Origin: CAMLJR01 sp964500675
Lineage (GTDB): Bacteria > Pseudomonadota > Gammaproteobacteria > Pseudomonadales > CAMLJR01
Length of the DNA stretch: 64,000 nucleotides
Direction: 5' to 3'
NCBI GenBank assembly: GCA_964500675.1
Contig: CAZCNY010000003.1
Coordinates: 62,001-126,000 of the forward strand
A program made the position numbers and the translations under genes. How positions within the stretch are numbered: position 1 is the first letter of the stretch; the number at the start of each line of letters is the position of its first letter. Of this stretch, positions 37,142-45,296 are shown in pieces. Under the pieces are notes generated by a model, which did no database searches, was not told the origin of the DNA, and saw only the letters and a program-made list of their open reading frames with translations.

Positions 37142-37618
37142 ATGAACCCCAGTAGCGCACCCGATCAACGCCAGCTCGAACAATGGTTGAACCGGGCCGG
37201 TATCAGCTTTTATTTGTGCGAACAGTGCAATGGTCTACACATTTCGGGGTTGCAGGAACTCGAAGGAGTTACCGATGCGCGTTTATTTATCGAGCCCTGG
37301 GGCATTCTATTCAGCACCGAACTGGTGGTTCGACCGGTAGCGTTGCTACCACTCGCCGCAGATCTCGGGCGTCTCAACATCGATTATCCGACGTTGAAGT
37401 TGTTCCTCGATATCGTTGATGACGCGATGCCGCAACTGGTTGCGGGGGGCATGTGGCTCACCGGCGCCGGCATCAATGAAACGCAGTTCCAATTGTTTGT
37501 GAACAATACGATGGAGGCGGTGCGTCAACTCGTCGCCGAATGTGGTCATCTCGACTATTTGTTGCCCGAAGAAAGCGCCGACAACAATCAGCTCATAAAA
37601 CAACCGCGCGTGCATTGA
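37142..37618 (+). CDS. YbjN-family protein
   Basis: 158 aa, the same length as E. coli YbjN and sharing its pattern: LEQWLNRAGISFYLCEQCNGLHI at the N-terminus, RPVALLPLAADLGRLN, and TLKLFLDIVDDAMPQLV. YbjN has an E. coli type III chaperone-like fold and influences motility and stress responses when overexpressed; its function is not settled. AAGGAG seven bases before the ATG supports the start. It is monocistronic by its spacing. Confidence 0.82.
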   Translation: MNPSSAPDQRQLEQWLNRAGISFYLCEQCNGLHISGLQELEGVTDARLFIEPWGILFSTELVVRPVALLPLAADLGRLNIDYPTLKLFLDIVDDAMPQLVAGGMWLTGAGINETQFQLFVNNTMEAVRQLVAECGHLDYLLPEESADNNQLIKQPRVH

Positions 37619-37717
37619 TTTTGAAATTTAGCCTGTAAATCCTTGGTTTATATTGGCTAGGTTCCCGCACTGGATCTAGACTGACGGAACTTCTTAGATC
37701 GATTGGTTTGGTTTGCT

Positions 37718-39799
37718 ATGACGGAGAACGGCAGACGTTTTGGCTGCGCTGTGTTTTGTGCATGGCTCAGTGCTGGGGCATGCGCCGCATCTGAAGATTT
37801 TTTTGAGCTCGCTCCCGATCAGCTTGCGAAGCTCAGGGTTACCGCGGCATCGGCGTTCGCTGAATCCGAACTCGACAGCAGCGCCACGGTCAGTGTCGTC
37901 ACGCGCGAGGAGTGGCAGCGGCGCGGCGCGCGTACGCTACCCGATGCCGTTCTGCACCTGCCTGGTGTCATGCTGCTAGAACCGCCCGATGGTGGCCTGC
38001 TGATTCAGGTGCGCAGTTACGATTCGACCTCGCTGCGCGGTCGCGCGACACTCGTCGATGGCGTGCCGATCAATACCTTCGCATTTGGCTCCGAAGTTTT
38101 TTCCAACGCGGAAATGCAATTGCCCGTAATGGACAGCCTTGAGCTGGTGCGCGGTCCGAGTTCAATTCTGTACGGCAGCGATGCGTTTCATAGCGCGTTG
38201 GTGTTATCGACGTATCATGAAACGGAAAATAAATTCGAAATCGAGGGCGAAGCCGCTTCGCGCAATTATCAGCGCATTGCGACGCGCGGCACACAGTCGT
38301 TCGGCAATAATCAATCGCTGCAAATGGCGGTCAGTGTTGCGCATCAAGGAAACCAGGGCGACGAATATAGCTATCCCTTGAACGGCCACATGTTGCAGGC
38401 CTCGCGCGAGGAAAGTTATCACAGCGGCACCGGCATGTTGCGCTGGGAGGGTCGTGGCGCCGCCGTTGGCTATCAGTTGGAAGTTTTTACCGATCAAACC
38501 AGTGCCAACGAATTTCCAGGCGGCGGCACTTTGTTGTTCGATGTGCAGAATCACGATATCGCCGATCGCAATTCGCAGTTTTGGATGCTGAAGGGCGCGC
38601 TCGATGGCGAGCTCGGCGCAGGCTGGGATTGGAAATGGGACAACTACTACTGGCGTAACGATTACGGTCAGAGTTATTACTTGTATCTGCCGCTGGGTTT
38701 CCCCCCGACATTTAATTTCACGGATGAAGAACAACAAATTGTCGAGCATCGGTATGGATCGCGTTTGACGTTCAAACGCACCGATATCCAAGCGCTTGCA
38801 GGCAGTACTCAATTGGCTATCGGTCTTGGCAGCGAGCGTCAAGCGATCGATAACGACCGGGTGCTTTCAGGCGTGCCCTTGGTATCACCGCTGCTGTTTA
38901 AAGCGCCGCCCACTCCCGACTATGCCGGTCTCTCGCAAAGTATCAACAGTATTTCGCTGGAGGGGAAAACAAAGTGGCAAAAAGGCCGCTATCAATTTAT
39001 TTATGGCGGTAGACTGGACGATTATTCCAGTTTTGGATCGCAGACTTCGCCGCGTGTGGGCGCGATATGGATGCCAGCGAGCGACTACAGTGTGAAGGCG
39101 CTGTATGGAAAAGCATTTCGTGCGCCCAATGCCAATGAACTGCGCGGTACCAATTTCGCGCTGGGCTCGAATGATCTGAAGCCGGAAACGCTCGATAATT
39201 ACGAGGTATCTTTTACGAAAGCATTTAACAGCGGCGTTGCGCAACTCACCGGGTTCAAAACGCGCTGGCACGATCGAATTTTACTGGTGCAAGACGCCGG
39301 CGGTTTTAAGCAGTACGCCAATAACGGCGAGAGCGAATCGAGAGGCGTGGAGCTGTCGGCCAAATTCGACTTGGATCAGTGGCGCTTCGCGTTGAGCGGT
39401 GCCCGTATTACTAATCACACGATCAATAGTCCCGCGCGCAGCTGCGATTGCGAACCCGACATGTTTCCGAAATGGATGGCGGATGTCGGTATCGGCTATC
39501 GCTGGCCAGCGCAACGCCTGGAATTATTTTGGACCAACCGTCTGCATGAAAATGTTAGAACGGGCGACGACACGGGTACGACCAGCCTCAGCCAGAGTCA
39601 CGTCACCGATGCCGGCTTTTTCTATCGTAGCGATATCTCATTGTCGCAGCAGTGGGGCGCAAATTGGATGGGACAAATTACGCTGCGCAATATGTTTGAC
39701 AAAGAAAATGTGTGGCCCTCCGTTGTGAACAGTAACGGCGGCATCGCCGATATTCCACGTCAAATTAGTTTTGATATCCGTTACCACGGTTTGCCGTAA
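37718..39799 (+). CDS. TonB-dependent outer-membrane receptor
   Basis: 693 aa. A signal peptide ends near ACAASEDFF, a plug domain contains SVVTREEWQRRGARTLPDAVLHLPGV and VRGPSSILYGSDAF, and a 22-strand-type barrel ends in ISFDIRYHGLP. The ATG at 37718 is chosen over an in-frame TTG at 37703. The plug style recalls vitamin or siderophore receptors, but no transporter, riboswitch or Fur-type site nearby tells the ligand. The terminal residue is proline rather than the common aromatic one. Confidence 0.87.
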   Translation: MTENGRRFGCAVFCAWLSAGACAASEDFFELAPDQLAKLRVTAASAFAESELDSSATVSVVTREEWQRRGARTLPDAVLHLPGVMLLEPPDGGLLIQVRSYDSTSLRGRATLVDGVPINTFAFGSEVFSNAEMQLPVMDSLELVRGPSSILYGSDAFHSALVLSTYHETENKFEIEGEAASRNYQRIATRGTQSFGNNQSLQMAVSVAHQGNQGDEYSYPLNGHMLQASREESYHSGTGMLRWEGRGAAVGYQLEVFTDQTSANEFPGGGTLLFDVQNHDIADRNSQFWMLKGALDGELGAGWDWKWDNYYWRNDYGQSYYLYLPLGFPPTFNFTDEEQQIVEHRYGSRLTFKRTDIQALAGSTQLAIGLGSERQAIDNDRVLSGVPLVSPLLFKAPPTPDYAGLSQSINSISLEGKTKWQKGRYQFIYGGRLDDYSSFGSQTSPRVGAIWMPASDYSVKALYGKAFRAPNANELRGTNFALGSNDLKPETLDNYEVSFTKAFNSGVAQLTGFKTRWHDRILLVQDAGGFKQYANNGESESRGVELSAKFDLDQWRFALSGARITNHTINSPARSCDCEPDMFPKWMADVGIGYRWPAQRLELFWTNRLHENVRTGDDTGTTSLSQSHVTDAGFFYRSDISLSQQWGANWMGQITLRNMFDKENVWPSVVNSNGGIADIPRQISFDIRYHGLP

Positions 39800-39825
39800 A
39801 AACTATCGGTATTATTTGCCGCAAA

Positions 39826-40989
39826 CTAAATTTGCAAGTTTTCGGCGCTGTGTTTGAACGGCAACCCTGCGGCAGCCTCGCATATATGCGCTTCGACAGC
39901 TTGCCGCTCGCGTATCAAGAAATCGTCGATCGCGGTGCGAAACGCGCTGTCGCTTATCCAATGATATGAAAATGTTTTGATCGGCGCGAAGCCGCGCTGA
40001 ATTTTGTGTTCGCCCTGTGCACCCGGATCGAAATGCTGCAAGCCGTTGCGAATGCAGTATTCGATTCCCTGGTAATAGCATGCTTCGAAATGCAGGCAGT
40101 CGAATTCGCGCGCACAGCCCCAATAGCGTCCATACAATGTCTCGCTGTCGCGAAAATACAAAGCCCCTGCTACCGCTTCGCCGTTCCAATAGGCGAGCGT
40201 CATCACGGTGTGTTCGCGCAATTGTTCGCCAACCCTTTCAAAAAATGTTGGGCTTAAATAGCCGGTATGACCGCTGTGTTTGGCGTAGGTCATCGCGTAG
40301 AAACGGTAAAATAATTGCCAGTGTTCCGGCGTGATAGCGTCGCCGTCGAGTAACCGCAACACCAATCCTTGTTCGGTGATACGCGCGCGCTCCTTGCGCA
40401 GATTTTTACGCTTGCGCGAACTGAACGTCGCGAGAAAATCGTCGAAGCTCGAATAATTGTTATTGAACCAGTGATATTGCACGCCCGTACGCTCGCTCAG
40501 GCCGGCTTGCAGCAAAGCCGTGCGCAACTCGGGTTGCGGAAACAAAATATGCAACGATGAAATGCCGGCGCGCTCCATGCGATCACGCAATGCGTCGATA
40601 ATTTGCCAGATGAGCGTGCTTGGATTTTCGCTGTCGGCGACACAGAGGCGCGGCCCTGTTGCGGGTGTGAACGGAATGGCGTCGAGCAGCTTCGGATAAT
40701 ACGGGCGCCCATACCGTCGATAAGCATCGGCCCAGCTCCAGTCGAAAACGTATTCACCGTAGGAGTGATATTTCAAATACAGCGGCATCACCGCGATCAA
40801 GCGGCCATCGCGTTTGACGAGAGTGTGCTGTGCTTGCCAGCCGCTATCGCGATCGGCGCAGCCGGTTTGTTCCAGTGCGCTCAAAAATTCGTAACGCGTG
40901 AACGGGTAATCGGTGCCGGCTACCGCGTTCCACGCGTCTGCGGAAATCTGAGATAGGCTGTCGATAAACTCAATCGTTGTGGCGTTCAT
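39826..40989 (-). CDS. FemAB-like GNAT-superfamily protein
   Basis: 387 aa of the peptidogalycan FemAB-like family (PF04339 type). Characteristic segments are PLYLKYHSYGEYVFDWSWAD, TFSSRKRKNLRKERARI and the acetyltransferase-like GAQGEHKIQRGF. The function is not established; transfer of an aminoacyl group to a cell-envelope acceptor is suggested by the FemAB fold. Its ATG directly follows the ubiA stop (TAGATG), so the two are coupled. It faces the TonB receptor gene. Confidence 0.82.
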   Translation of the reverse strand: MNATTIEFIDSLSQISADAWNAVAGTDYPFTRYEFLSALEQTGCADRDSGWQAQHTLVKRDGRLIAVMPLYLKYHSYGEYVFDWSWADAYRRYGRPYYPKLLDAIPFTPATGPRLCVADSENPSTLIWQIIDALRDRMERAGISSLHILFPQPELRTALLQAGLSERTGVQYHWFNNNYSSFDDFLATFSSRKRKNLRKERARITEQGLVLRLLDGDAITPEHWQLFYRFYAMTYAKHSGHTGYLSPTFFERVGEQLREHTVMTLAYWNGEAVAGALYFRDSETLYGRYWGCAREFDCLHFEACYYQGIEYCIRNGLQHFDPGAQGEHKIQRGFAPIKTFSYHWISDSAFRTAIDDFLIRERQAVEAHICEAAAGLPFKHSAENLQI

Positions 40990-41871
40990 CTAAGCAGTGA
41001 AAGACGTGTTCAAGTAGTGCATGAAAATACCGGCAAAAATGACGGCGCCGACCCAATTGTTATGCAGGAATGCGCGAAAGCACGCGTCGCGTTGCCGATA
41101 ACGAATCAAATATTGCTGGTAGATAAATAGACCGCCCGCACCGATCAGTGCAACGAAGTACCAGTAGCCGAGTTTAAATTGCGTGCCGACCAGCACGAGT
41201 GCGAATAACACGCATATCTGCAATGCGCCCGTGATCAATCGATCGTCTTCGCCGAACAAAATCGCGGTGGATTTGACGCCGATTTTAAGGTCGTCATCGC
41301 GATCGATCATCGCGTAGAACGTGTCGTAGACGACAGTCCACAAGACATTGGCGATGAACAAAATCCAGCAGCCGCGCGGCAGTGTCTGACTCTGCGCCGC
41401 GAATGCCATCGGTATACTCCAACCGAATGCCGCGCCCAGCACGACCTGCGGCAGATACGTAAAGCGCTTCATGAACGGATACAGGCCCGCGAGCATCACC
41501 GCGCCGAAGGAAAGCAGGATCGTGAGTTTGTTGGTGAATAGCACCAGCACAAATGCCAGGGCGCACAGCGCAGCGCACAGCGATAATGCTTCGCGCTTGC
41601 TGACGCTGCCCGTTGCAAGCGGGCGCAGCGCGGTGCGCTGCACCGCGCCATCGAAATTGCGGTCGGCATAATCGTTGATGACACAACCTGCCGACCGCAT
41701 CAGAAAAACGCCCAGCGCGAAAATCAGCAGTAAATGCCACCGTGGCCAACCGCCAGCGGCGAGCCACAGCGCCCACAATGTCGGCCACAGCAGCAGCAGC
41801 GTGCCGATCGGTTTATCGGCGCGCATAAGCCGAAGATAAAGTGGCAGTTTTTGCATGAGACTTGTTCGCAT
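40990..41871 (-). CDS. ubiA: 4-hydroxybenzoate octaprenyltransferase
   Basis: Membrane prenyltransferase that attaches the polyprenyl tail to 4-hydroxybenzoate in ubiquinone synthesis. The aspartate motifs NDYADRNFD and DRDDDLKIG are present with about eight membrane helices. ATG 41871 gives 293 aa and matches the spacing of E. coli UbiA before the RADKPIGTLLLLWPTLWAL block; ATG 41856 (288 aa) is also possible. It lies 43 bases after ubiC, whose product is its substrate. Confidence 0.95.
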   Translation of the reverse strand: MRTSLMQKLPLYLRLMRADKPIGTLLLLWPTLWALWLAAGGWPRWHLLLIFALGVFLMRSAGCVINDYADRNFDGAVQRTALRPLATGSVSKREALSLCAALCALAFVLVLFTNKLTILLSFGAVMLAGLYPFMKRFTYLPQVVLGAAFGWSIPMAFAAQSQTLPRGCWILFIANVLWTVVYDTFYAMIDRDDDLKIGVKSTAILFGEDDRLITGALQICVLFALVLVGTQFKLGYWYFVALIGAGGLFIYQQYLIRYRQRDACFRAFLHNNWVGAVIFAGIFMHYLNTSFTA

Positions 41872-41914
41872 GGCACCAAATCCGTCGCGGCACCGGTGCA
41901 GTATAACAAGAGTG

Positions 41915-42547
41915 TTATGGCAGCCGGTGCAGCGCTGGAGCGCGCTCAAGAGTTTCAAAAAAACCGTCGAGAAATATTTCGCCGACGATAAGCGCGCGGT
42001 CATCGATCGCGAAGCGCGAACGCCGCGCCCACAATGTCTTGCTCGATCGCAGCGGTTCCGGCAACGCGCGTGCATCGATCGCGGCGAGTTCAAATGGCGT
42101 GCGCTGCAATTGCGGGTAGCGAAACAGCAGAGCGCCGAGCGAGGAGTTGCGCAATTTGCGCAGACGCCGCAGATCGCCGCGCAAACTGCGCGATGGAATT
42201 ACGCTGCGCGCATACACCCAAGGCTGCCCGCACCCCCACAAAATGACTTCGCGAATGAGTGCGTACTGACTCGGGTCGATTTGCAGCAGGCGTGCTTCCG
42301 ACAACGTTGGCCGCTGCCATTCCTGCAATACGCGCTCGACACGAAACTCGCCCGCGCTCGCCGCGATCAAAAGTCGCGTGAGCGAGCCCTCGGCCAACAA
42401 CCAGGGGCGCAACGGAGCCGGCACCTCCGCGGCGAGATAACGATGCGCGTCAAACCAGCGCAATGCGCGCGCCAGGGCAGTGGTTTCGCTGTGGTGCGGT
42501 GGTGAAATGTGGGCGTACAATCCGCGTCTTCCAAATGCTTTTTGCAT
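41915..42547 (-). CDS. ubiC: Chorismate pyruvate-lyase
   Basis: 210 aa. It turns chorismate into 4-hydroxybenzoate plus pyruvate, the first committed step of ubiquinone synthesis. Family features are EGSLTRLL, REVILWGCGQPWVYARSVIP, LGALLF and WARRSRF, with the active-site Glu in IVGEIFL. The N-terminal 20 residues are divergent and the start could be slightly later. First gene of the ubiC-ubiA unit. Confidence 0.93.
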   Translation of the reverse strand: MQKAFGRRGLYAHISPPHHSETTALARALRWFDAHRYLAAEVPAPLRPWLLAEGSLTRLLIAASAGEFRVERVLQEWQRPTLSEARLLQIDPSQYALIREVILWGCGQPWVYARSVIPSRSLRGDLRRLRKLRNSSLGALLFRYPQLQRTPFELAAIDARALPEPLRSSKTLWARRSRFAIDDRALIVGEIFLDGFFETLERAPALHRLP

Positions 42548-42592
42548 TTTCGAACTATTACATTTTCGAGCTACTACATTTTCAAACGGCTC
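42545..42592. repeat. Three 16-bp tandem repeats upstream of ubiC
   Basis: Units CATTTTCGAACTATTA (42545-42560), CATTTTCGAGCTACTA (42561-42576) and CATTTTCAAACGGCTC (42577-42592) share the CATTTTC start and then diverge. They span the ubiC start codon and its upstream region, in the 150-bp divergent gap before rubredoxin. Confidence 0.7.
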
Positions 42593-42697
42593 GCTATGCG
42601 GCTTCGATCCAAGTCAGCGCGGCGGCAATTGTACCGCCCGAGCGCGCGATAGCGATGCTATCGGGATGTAAAAAAATACAGCGGGGAATAGTTAACG

Positions 42698-42859
42698 ATG
42701 GCGAAGTGGGAATGCATTATTTGCGGCTACGTCTACGATGAAGCCAAAGGCGATCCGGAAAATGGCGTAGCTCCCGGCACGCTGTGGGCCGATGTGCCCG
42801 ACGATTGGCTGTGCCCCGATTGCGGCGTCAGCAAAGCCGAGTTTCATCGTCTCGATTAA
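42698..42859 (+). CDS. Rubredoxin
   Basis: 53-aa iron protein that carries single electrons. Two CxxC pairs, Cys6/Cys9 (CIIC) and Cys39/Cys42 (CPDC), bind the iron; GYVYDEAKGDPENGVAPGT and DVPDDWLCPDCG are the canonical segments. GGGGAA lies about ten bases before the ATG. Placement opposite ubiC-ubiA is the same as in Pseudomonas. No rubredoxin reductase or alkane hydroxylase gene lies in the window. Confidence 0.96.
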   Translation: MAKWECIICGYVYDEAKGDPENGVAPGTLWADVPDDWLCPDCGVSKAEFHRLD

Positions 42860-42957
42860 CACGAAGTGTTGACGTGGACGCGTTGCATGCAGCGCGGCAT
42901 CATGAGCGGCCGCAATGAAGGCGGGCACACGATGGCGAGAATGGGCGAATAATTAGA

Positions 42958-43824
42958 TTGAAAAGACAGATCAACGCATGCGCAGCGATGTTTATCGCAT
43001 TGCTGTTTTCGACGATTGGTGTTGCAGCGGCGGCGCCAGCCGATGCTGGCGAGCAGGTCGCGCCGTTGCTCGATCTGCTCGGTCTGCGCGCGCTGCTCGA
43101 ACAAACGCCGGCGGTACTTGCCACTGCCATCGAATCGGAAACGCAAATTCATCAGGAAGTGCCGGCAGCGTCGACCTGGCGGCGCGAACTCGACGCGCAA
43201 CTTAAGCCGACACTATTATTGCAAGCAGTGACGCGTTATTTGCGCGATCACTACCGCGCCGATGTGTTTCAACAAGCGCAACAACGTTTGCAGGAGCCGC
43301 TCGCTAAACGTGCGCGCTATTTTGATTTGGCGATGACGCAGCCCGGTGTTGAAAAAAATTTGCGCGACTTTTTGCAACAAAATTCAGCGTCTGCAAACAA
43401 GGATCCTCAACATCAGTCGGAGCGCGGCGATAGCGCAACGGACGCGCAGGTTTCGGCAGCGCGGCGCACGGTATTACAGGAGATTGATGCGGCGACCGCG
43501 TCGTCGCTGTTGATGGCGACGTTGCAATCGGCCATCGCCGCGCGAGTCCAGCAAGCAACGGGGAATGGTGTGGTCGATGCGGCGACGCTGGATGCCGAGA
43601 TCGCCGAGCGCCAGCGCTATTTGGCGCCACTGGCCGTCGACTATCTGTGTTACGAATACCGTTATCTGCGCGACGATGAATTGCGCGATTACCGCGATTT
43701 ATTGCGCGATGAAGCCGTGCAAGCGCTGCTCGCTATCGGCCGGCAGGCTGTGCTGACTGCGATTGCGGGCGACGCGATTGCAGGTGAAATCAGGCCGCCG
43801 CCAAGCCCGCGGCAATCGCCTTGA
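42958..43824 (+). CDS. Predicted exported helical protein, unknown
   Basis: 288 aa from a TTG start; an internal ATG at 42988 (MFIALLF) is an alternative. A signal peptide ends near AAAAPADA. The mature part is Gln/Ala/Arg-rich and helical, resembling in style the DUF2059-type periplasmic proteins, but no family is certain. The last 35 bases overlap the 3' end of the convergent HDOD gene. Confidence 0.6.
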   Translation: MKRQINACAAMFIALLFSTIGVAAAAPADAGEQVAPLLDLLGLRALLEQTPAVLATAIESETQIHQEVPAASTWRRELDAQLKPTLLLQAVTRYLRDHYRADVFQQAQQRLQEPLAKRARYFDLAMTQPGVEKNLRDFLQQNSASANKDPQHQSERGDSATDAQVSAARRTVLQEIDAATASSLLMATLQSAIAARVQQATGNGVVDAATLDAEIAERQRYLAPLAVDYLCYEYRYLRDDELRDYRDLLRDEAVQALLAIGRQAVLTAIAGDAIAGEIRPPPSPRQSP

Positions 43825-45163
43825 GCTCGTCGCTGGCGTCGACGACATTTTGAATTGCCAGCACGGCTTTTTCGGGATCCAAATGCAGGCGCTCAAACAC
43901 TTCGGCGGGAATCGATTCGAGTGGTGCGTTGCCGATCCCATGGCGGCGCAGCAGACGCATTGCGACGAACATCAGATTTGCATAGGCATGCTGCGGTCCC
44001 GCGTAGTCGGCATCGTTTTGGTGGCGCAAGCCAATGCACACCTCTTCGGGCAGCGTCCACAACCGCATGAGCCACGCCGCGAGTTGATCGTGCGTGATGC
44101 CGAGCAGATGGCGCTCGATCGTTGCGTAGCTGAGCCGCGGATTCACTTCTTGAAAGCGGCAATAGCTGGAAAAATGCGGTGGAAATACTTCGGCGAGCAG
44201 CATAAAGCCGAAGTTGTGCAGCAATCCTGTCAGATACGACAGGCCGATGGTCGGGCGATGTTCGGCGTGGATGCAGCCGACCAGCGATTCGACCGCGGTC
44301 GCGGCAAACACAGCCTGCTGCCAGTATGGCGTAAAGCCTTTGGGCGCATCTTTGGGCAGGTTGATGCTTTTGCCGAGTGCCAATCCCAGCGCCAAATTCA
44401 ACACGAGATCGAAACCTAACACGCGCACTATGGCGTCGTGCACCGATTTAATTTTGCCGGGCGCGGCGTAATACGGAGAGGCAGCCCAACTTACCACTTG
44501 TGCAGCGAGCGCCGGGTCGAGCTCAACGACATTGGTCAGGCTGCGCATGTCGGCGTATGGGTCGACGCGCAATTTGATGATGCGCTGCGCGGTATCGGGC
44601 AGTGGCGGAAATTCGAGAGTCTCTTCGAGGCGCTGTTTAATCCGCAGTTGGGTGAAGTCAGCGATGGCTTTCGAGATTTGCTCGATGTCGTCGCAGCTGT
44701 CGAACTTGCCGCGCTGCAGGCTCGCCAGCGGTATGCTGAATTCCCCCAGCGTGGCGCCTGACAGGCTTTGGCGAAATTGCTCCGGCGTCAAACGCAGCCA
44801 GCCGGATTGATCGCCCGAGCTCAATACGATGGCCTTGCGGTCGAGGATGCGCTGGTCGACCAAAGTCGGCAATCCCAGTGCGGAAGGCAGCGCGGGGACT
44901 TGCTGCATCTGATGCTGTTGGCAAAGTTTGCGCACATCGCCGTAAGGCAGCGCGCGCAATTGCCATCCGGTCAGCCGGCAAACCGCGTTGAGGTCGAGCA
45001 GCGTGCCAGGTGCGTGCAGCACGAGCAGGCGATGCGAGCCGTCGTGCAGCAGCATGGTTTGCACCGCATCGGCGGGCATATCGGTGTCGGGAGCCAGCTC
45101 TTCCACGCCAAACTCGATATTTTGTTTGCGCAGCAAGGTGTCCACAGCGGCAGGAATAGCCAT
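43790..45163 (-). CDS. YbaK-like domain fused to HDOD domain
   Basis: 457 aa from ATG 45163, which has GGGGCG upstream; an extension to 45310 would overlap recG. Residues 1-150 resemble the YbaK/aminoacyl-tRNA deacylase fold (MLLHDGSHRLLVLHAPGTLLDLNAV). Residues about 190-400 form an HDOD domain (FPPLPDTAQRIIKLRVDPYADMRSL, VHDAIVRVLGF, LHNFGFMLL), a non-catalytic HD-like signalling module. HDOD proteins act in motility, biofilm and stress signalling; the ligand here is unknown. Confidence 0.75.
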   Translation of the reverse strand: MAIPAAVDTLLRKQNIEFGVEELAPDTDMPADAVQTMLLHDGSHRLLVLHAPGTLLDLNAVCRLTGWQLRALPYGDVRKLCQQHQMQQVPALPSALGLPTLVDQRILDRKAIVLSSGDQSGWLRLTPEQFRQSLSGATLGEFSIPLASLQRGKFDSCDDIEQISKAIADFTQLRIKQRLEETLEFPPLPDTAQRIIKLRVDPYADMRSLTNVVELDPALAAQVVSWAASPYYAAPGKIKSVHDAIVRVLGFDLVLNLALGLALGKSINLPKDAPKGFTPYWQQAVFAATAVESLVGCIHAEHRPTIGLSYLTGLLHNFGFMLLAEVFPPHFSSYCRFQEVNPRLSYATIERHLLGITHDQLAAWLMRLWTLPEEVCIGLRHQNDADYAGPQHAYANLMFVAMRLLRRHGIGNAPLESIPAEVFERLHLDPEKAVLAIQNVVDASDELKAIAAGLAAA

Positions 45164-45296
45164 ACATCGCCCCGGTCTTTGAAATAGTTTTGAGGTACCT
45201 GGTCGACAAAGTGTAGCAGCGCAATGCAGAGGTCGGCGGCCGATGCTCGGGTGATTGTACCTATCGCGAAAATACACGATAAAAAGAGGGGTGCGT

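Noticed and set aside
42545..42592. CRISPR array
   Set aside because: Only three decaying 16-bp units without spacers; no cas genes in the window.
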